Of a stretch of 19,549 bases of DNA, positions 16,314 to 19,549 are shown piece by piece. A program made the position numbers and the translations under genes. Numbering within the stretch: the first letter of the stretch is position 1; each line of letters opens with the position of its first letter. Location of the stretch: positions 1 through 19,549 of the forward strand of contig JBKJUK010000037.1 of NCBI GenBank assembly GCA_046590705.1, in the 5' to 3' direction. The notes beneath the pieces are model-generated. The model ran no database searches, was not told the origin of the DNA, and saw only the letters and a program-made list of their open reading frames with translations. Source of the stretch: JBKJUK01 sp046590705 (GTDB lineage Bacteria; Acidobacteriota; Thermoanaerobaculia; Gp7-AA8).

Positions 16314-18380
16314 ATGGTTGAGTCAGCAGAGAAGCACCCGATGTCGGTGTTCTGGAGAAGATTTCTTCAGGTCGCAGGCACGTTTGTCGCCTTCGCGCTG
16401 ATGAGTCGTCTCGGATCGCTCTTCCAGGTGGAGAACGGCGTAAGCGTTTTCTATCCCGCCACTGCAGTCGACATCATCAGCTGCATGTACTTCGGCGGTT
16501 GGGGTGCGCTCGGTATCCTTCTGGGGTCACTGGTCACACCGTGGGAGGCCAAGGACAGCCTTTTCAAACTGCTCGTCAGTGCGTTGCTGAATATTACCGA
16601 AGGAATGTTGCCGTATCTCGTTTTCCGTTTCCGTCGTGAGTTGATGCGCGACCTTCGCGATCTCAAATCCTTTTTGGCGTTCCTGATCTTCGGCACCGTG
16701 ATCAACAGTGCCATCAGCGCCTTGATCGGAAATCTGCTGCTGATTCCGCACCCTCCCGGTGAACTGATCAATGGCCGGCAATTTTTCATCTGGTGGATTT
16801 CCGATTTCTCCGCAGCTCTACTGCTGGCAGCTCCGTTGCTGGCCTTCGCCGGGAACCTTTTCCGACGCATGACCGGGGATCGAACCGTCGAGCCGCCACG
16901 ACGTCTCTCCAACGTCCTCGAAGTCACCCTGGTCATCATTCTTCTCGGCTGGATGGCCTCGGCAGGCGTTCGCACAGTTCTACAGGAGAGCTTCGAAGAT
17001 GAGCGATCCATGCGTGCGCGTACTTCTCTCTCCGCCTCGCAACTCGTAACGGCTGCTGACAGAAACGTCGTGATCACCGCAGAGTCGATTCGCAGCTGGG
17101 ACAAAACCGAACCGGAAATGATGCGCCGCAGAGTTTTGCTCGCTTCGGAGACGAACCGCTTGCTGCTCGACGATCTTGCCAAAGTGCTGGTTCGTGCAGA
17201 TGCTGAGACGCGACAGGCCTGCGCTACCTTTCGTCAGGCCAGCGAGAAGTGGTTCAAGTCTGCTCGGGATTCGCTTTCTGACGACGTGCGCGGAACACGT
17301 TCTCTGCGGATGCTGATGATTTCGTTGAACACCAGGCTGGAAGAGTCTGATTCCGTAGTCATTGCCGCACTGGACGAGAGACGAAGCAAAGTTCGGACGG
17401 TGGCTCTGGTGATGGACGTGCTGGTGCTGATGATCCTCATGATGGCCGGGGCCAGCCTCATTCTCACCATTACCAGACCGCTGAAGCAGCTGCATCTCGG
17501 CGTAGCTGCATTGAAAAGCGGCGCAAACTTCGATCCGCGAACGGTGGAATCGAACTTCGTCGAGATCAGGACGCTGGCCGACACTCTCAGTGAAACCTCG
17601 GTCGAACTCAAGGCGCGTGAATATGACCTGCGGCTGCAGACCGCGAGGGCCCTGGCAGCCTCGCGTTCGAAGACAGAGTTCTTCGCGAAAATGTCCCACG
17701 AGTTACGGACCCCTCTGAACTCGATTGTCGGCTTCTCCGAACTGCTGCTCGATCGCGCCGATATCGATGAGGGCAAGCGTGTCGGATTTCTGCAGAACAT
17801 TCTCCGGAGCGGGAATCACCTGCTCAAACTGATCAATGATCTTCTTGATATCGCGCGGATGGAGTCAGGAAGGATTCGACTGACACACGAAGTATTCGAT
17901 ATGCGTCAGGTGGTGGCCAGTGCTGTAGCCTCGACAGAGGCGCTGTTCGAAAAAAAGCTCCAGAAGATCGAGCTCGAACTGGGCGATGAACCGCTCTTGT
18001 TGCGAGGTGATCCGATGCGCGTCGAACAGATGATCCTCAATCTGCTTTCCAACGCCAACAAGTTCGGTCCGGAAAACGAGCCGATCGTCGTGATCGCATC
18101 ACGTGAAGGTGAGCAGGCCCGACTCGAAGTGACCGATCGAGGCATAGGGATCGACCGCGACGATCAGCAGCGGATCTTCGAGGAGTTCGAGCAGGTGGGC
18201 AGTGGAGCACACGCAGTTGCGGGGACCGGACTCGGACTGGCACTGGTCAGGCAATTCGTCGAGGCCTGCCACGGAACGGTGGACGTAAAAAGCGAGCCGG
18301 GACGGGGGGCCACGTTCTACCTGAGAATTCCACTCGACGGCTCCGACGCTGCGACCGAACATCCGGTCTATTCCGCCTGA
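16314..18380 (+). CDS. MASE1-domain membrane histidine kinase
   Basis: A 688-residue sensor kinase from the ATG at 16314; the frame also allows ATG 16263 (705 residues) and ATG 16341. The shorter start is favoured by the TACAAT before it. The N-terminal ~190 residues are a multi-helix MASE1-type sensor (VSVFYPATAVDI, YFGGWGALGILLGSLVTPWE). A helix near residue 213 leads into a helical extracytoplasmic stretch of about 135 residues, CHASE3-like in character, and a helix at about 361-386, then a HAMP-like linker. HisKA: His462 in KMSHELRTPLNS. HATPase: N-box NLLSNANKF (576-584), DRGIGI (608-613), GTGLGLAL (637-644). There is no receiver or HPt. It diverges from the phosphorelay unit and ends 7 bases from the convergent 18388 gene. 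Its partner regulator is not certain. Confidence 0.92.
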   Translation: MVESAEKHPMSVFWRRFLQVAGTFVAFALMSRLGSLFQVENGVSVFYPATAVDIISCMYFGGWGALGILLGSLVTPWEAKDSLFKLLVSALLNITEGMLPYLVFRFRRELMRDLRDLKSFLAFLIFGTVINSAISALIGNLLLIPHPPGELINGRQFFIWWISDFSAALLLAAPLLAFAGNLFRRMTGDRTVEPPRRLSNVLEVTLVIILLGWMASAGVRTVLQESFEDERSMRARTSLSASQLVTAADRNVVITAESIRSWDKTEPEMMRRRVLLASETNRLLLDDLAKVLVRADAETRQACATFRQASEKWFKSARDSLSDDVRGTRSLRMLMISLNTRLEESDSVVIAALDERRSKVRTVALVMDVLVLMILMMAGASLILTITRPLKQLHLGVAALKSGANFDPRTVESNFVEIRTLADTLSETSVELKAREYDLRLQTARALAASRSKTEFFAKMSHELRTPLNSIVGFSELLLDRADIDEGKRVGFLQNILRSGNHLLKLINDLLDIARMESGRIRLTHEVFDMRQVVASAVASTEALFEKKLQKIELELGDEPLLLRGDPMRVEQMILNLLSNANKFGPENEPIVVIASREGEQARLEVTDRGIGIDRDDQQRIFEEFEQVGSGAHAVAGTGLGLALVRQFVEACHGTVDVKSEPGRGATFYLRIPLDGSDAATEHPVYSA

Positions 18381-18387
18381 GTGCGGA

Positions 18388-19419
18388 TCACCTGAACCGT
18401 TTCAGGAGCGGCCTCACCAGCGGTGCCAGGAGGCTGCCATGAGGCTGGCCCCTGAGCGCGGCGAAGAGACGGATGGCCTGTTCGACGAAGAGATAGATCG
18501 CGAAGGTGATGGCCAGCAGATTCGATAGCCGGCTTCCGTTCAAGCGAAACGACGAGAGCGATGAGAATATACCGATCGTCGACGTGACCAGCAGGGCCGA
18601 CGCAGTGCGGCGCGTCCATCGGCGTCCGTCGAATCCGAACCGCTCGCTGAGCGCATTCTGCTCGTTCGCCGGAAGGAGGGAGAACAGCGGTTCTTTCAGG
18701 TGGAACTCGTCCATCAGCAGTTCGTCGTCCGACGGAAGCTCTCTCTGCAGCAATGGGACGGCGCTCTCTCCACGTCTCAAGCGTACTGAGAAGAGAAGAA
18801 ACGGAACGGAAAGCAGCAGTGAACCGCAGGGCTTGCCCGACATCGAGATGAAAATTCTGACGAGCGACTCGAAGAACAGGTAGACCCCGAAAACGATCAT
18901 CCAGGTTGGCAGGAGGGTGGGCGTCTTGAAAATGAGACCGGAGGCGGCACGAATGCTATACAGGCCGAAAAGCAATGTTGGAATCGCCGACAGGAGCGTC
19001 AGACGAGCGGCCGGGATGCCGTAGTCCTCATCGATACGTCGTTGAATCGCCGCCGGTGCATGACCGAAGACGAAGGCCATCAGGCTGATGGCCAGGCCGG
19101 CGCGCTCCCGTTTCTTCGTGGCAGCCGCCACTGTTGAGTAGTTTTCGGCTGCGAGTTGGTCATAGACGACGTGATGACGAATCGCCTCGTTCTCCTCCCA
19201 GTGCGCGAGCCCGAAACGCATCCCGCCTGACTCGAGAAGGTCAGCAGAAATGACCTCAAAGAGTTCTCCCTCACACTCGACTGCAGTACCGGGATGACTC
19301 GATCGTATCGAGGTAGACTCCGTACGCGGCTTCCAGTCCCGACGGTCGCGGGTGAGGAGCTGCAGCGCGCCGCTCTTGGAGGGGATCAGTCGATCGGTAC
19401 CGAACGCGCGGAATGTCAC
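18388..19419 (-). CDS. Unknown membrane protein with internal duplication
   Basis: A 343-residue protein of no family I can name. Residues 1-100 are soluble, with a segment (HPGTAVECEGELFEVISAD, then GMRFGLAHWEENEAIRHH) that looks like a small beta-rich domain. Residues about 105-335 contain four or five hydrophobic helices arranged as two repeats. YLFFESLVRIF...SGKPCGSLL (180-201) matches YLFVEQAIRLF...RGQPHGSLL (309-331), and similarity extends upstream through the preceding helix (about 128-160 against 259-290). Between the repeats is an acidic soluble loop. The start is GTG at 19419, with a -10-like TACTAT 6 bases before it and no Shine-Dalgarno. The gene converges on the MASE1 kinase. 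Confidence 0.8.
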   Translation of the reverse strand: MTFRAFGTDRLIPSKSGALQLLTRDRRDWKPRTESTSIRSSHPGTAVECEGELFEVISADLLESGGMRFGLAHWEENEAIRHHVVYDQLAAENYSTVAAATKKRERAGLAISLMAFVFGHAPAAIQRRIDEDYGIPAARLTLLSAIPTLLFGLYSIRAASGLIFKTPTLLPTWMIVFGVYLFFESLVRIFISMSGKPCGSLLLSVPFLLFSVRLRRGESAVPLLQRELPSDDELLMDEFHLKEPLFSLLPANEQNALSERFGFDGRRWTRRTASALLVTSTIGIFSSLSSFRLNGSRLSNLLAITFAIYLFVEQAIRLFAALRGQPHGSLLAPLVRPLLKRFR

Positions 19420-19425
19420 GCACTG

Positions 19426-19431
19426 ATAGTA
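19426..19431 (-). promoter_or_regulatory. -10-like hexamer of a possible leaderless promoter
   Basis: On the minus strand, TACTAT (five of six consensus) ends 6 bases before the GTG at 19419. This is the same geometry as at 4042-4054 and implies transcription starting at the start codon. Confidence 0.35.
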
Positions 19432-19445
19432 GCGCGGGAAAGAGC

Positions 19446-19480
19446 GGCCCGGGGCCGGGGGCCGGAGTCAGAGGGGTCGG
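19446..19480. repeat. GC-rich repeat sharing the GGCCGGAGTC core
   Basis: This is a run of GGCC/GGGG blocks containing GGGGGCCGGAGTCAGAGG. It shares GGCCGGAGTC and its general composition with the left arm of the palindrome at 3904-3930, so both look like members of one intergenic repeat family. Confidence 0.45.
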
Positions 19481-19507
19481 ATCTAGAGATCGGCTGGGGT
19501 TGTGTGG

Positions 19508-19527
19508 CACAGGCAATCCTGCCTGTG
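19508..19527. repeat. Short REP-like hairpin
   Basis: CACAGGCA (19508-19515) and TGCCTGTG (19520-19527) form a perfect 8-bp stem around an ATCC loop. No T-run follows on either side. It resembles small dispersed hairpin repeats rather than a terminator. Confidence 0.55.
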
Positions 19528-19549
19528 GCGCGACGCACTGACTTCGAAG

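Overview
The window is GC-rich, densely coded bacterial DNA. It holds ten protein-coding genes (one cut by the left edge), no RNA gene, no transposase and no CRISPR array. The genes are signal transduction proteins, secreted enzymes and unknown membrane proteins, and the intergenic gaps carry palindromic repeats. This suggests a free-living Gram-negative bacterium, perhaps an environmental Acidobacteriota-like lineage. That placement is an impression from gene style and repeat type; no rRNA or marker gene is present to confirm it.

Layout. 1-935 (-): N-terminal part of the glycogen debranching enzyme GlgX. 1113-3899 (+), divergent from it: a 928-residue membrane-anchored protein with a KdpD-like (DUF4118) membrane region, about 400 disordered acidic residues with repeated LPP motifs, a receiver-like domain, an eight-cysteine probable zinc ribbon and an intact C-terminal receiver. 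4054-5034 (+): a SAM-dependent methyltransferase. 5172-5879 (+): a stand-alone CheB methylesterase domain. 6009-8573 (+): a secreted M14 zinc peptidase. 8760-10457 (+): gamma-glutamyltransferase, with AGTAGCCAGTA-type repeats on both sides. 10770-11561 (+): a short-chain dehydrogenase-like protein without the usual Tyr/Lys pair. It meets tail-to-tail a three-gene minus-strand unit read from 16174 down to 11546: an unknown helical protein, a SARP/BTAD regulator with a C-terminal receiver, and a hybrid histidine kinase with two receivers and an HPt domain. 16314-18380 (+): a MASE1 membrane histidine kinase, divergent from that unit. 18388-19419 (-): an unknown membrane protein with an internal duplication.

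How the genes may work together. The minus-strand unit contains every part of a phosphorelay: kinase His, receiver Asp, HPt His, and a DNA-binding regulator with its own receiver Asp. The regulator and kinase genes are only 5 bases apart. The divergent MASE1 kinase has no receiver and could feed the same regulator; this is inference. The M14 peptidase and GGT both carry signal peptides and fit extracytoplasmic peptide and glutathione breakdown.

Four genes have a -10-like hexamer 6-12 bases before the start codon and no Shine-Dalgarno, which suggests leaderless transcripts. Others (M14 peptidase, ggt, SDR) have ordinary ribosome binding sites. The most unusual items are the 928-residue scaffold-like receiver protein, the phosphorelay operon with its unknown first gene, the duplicated membrane protein, and three unrelated types of palindromic intergenic repeat.
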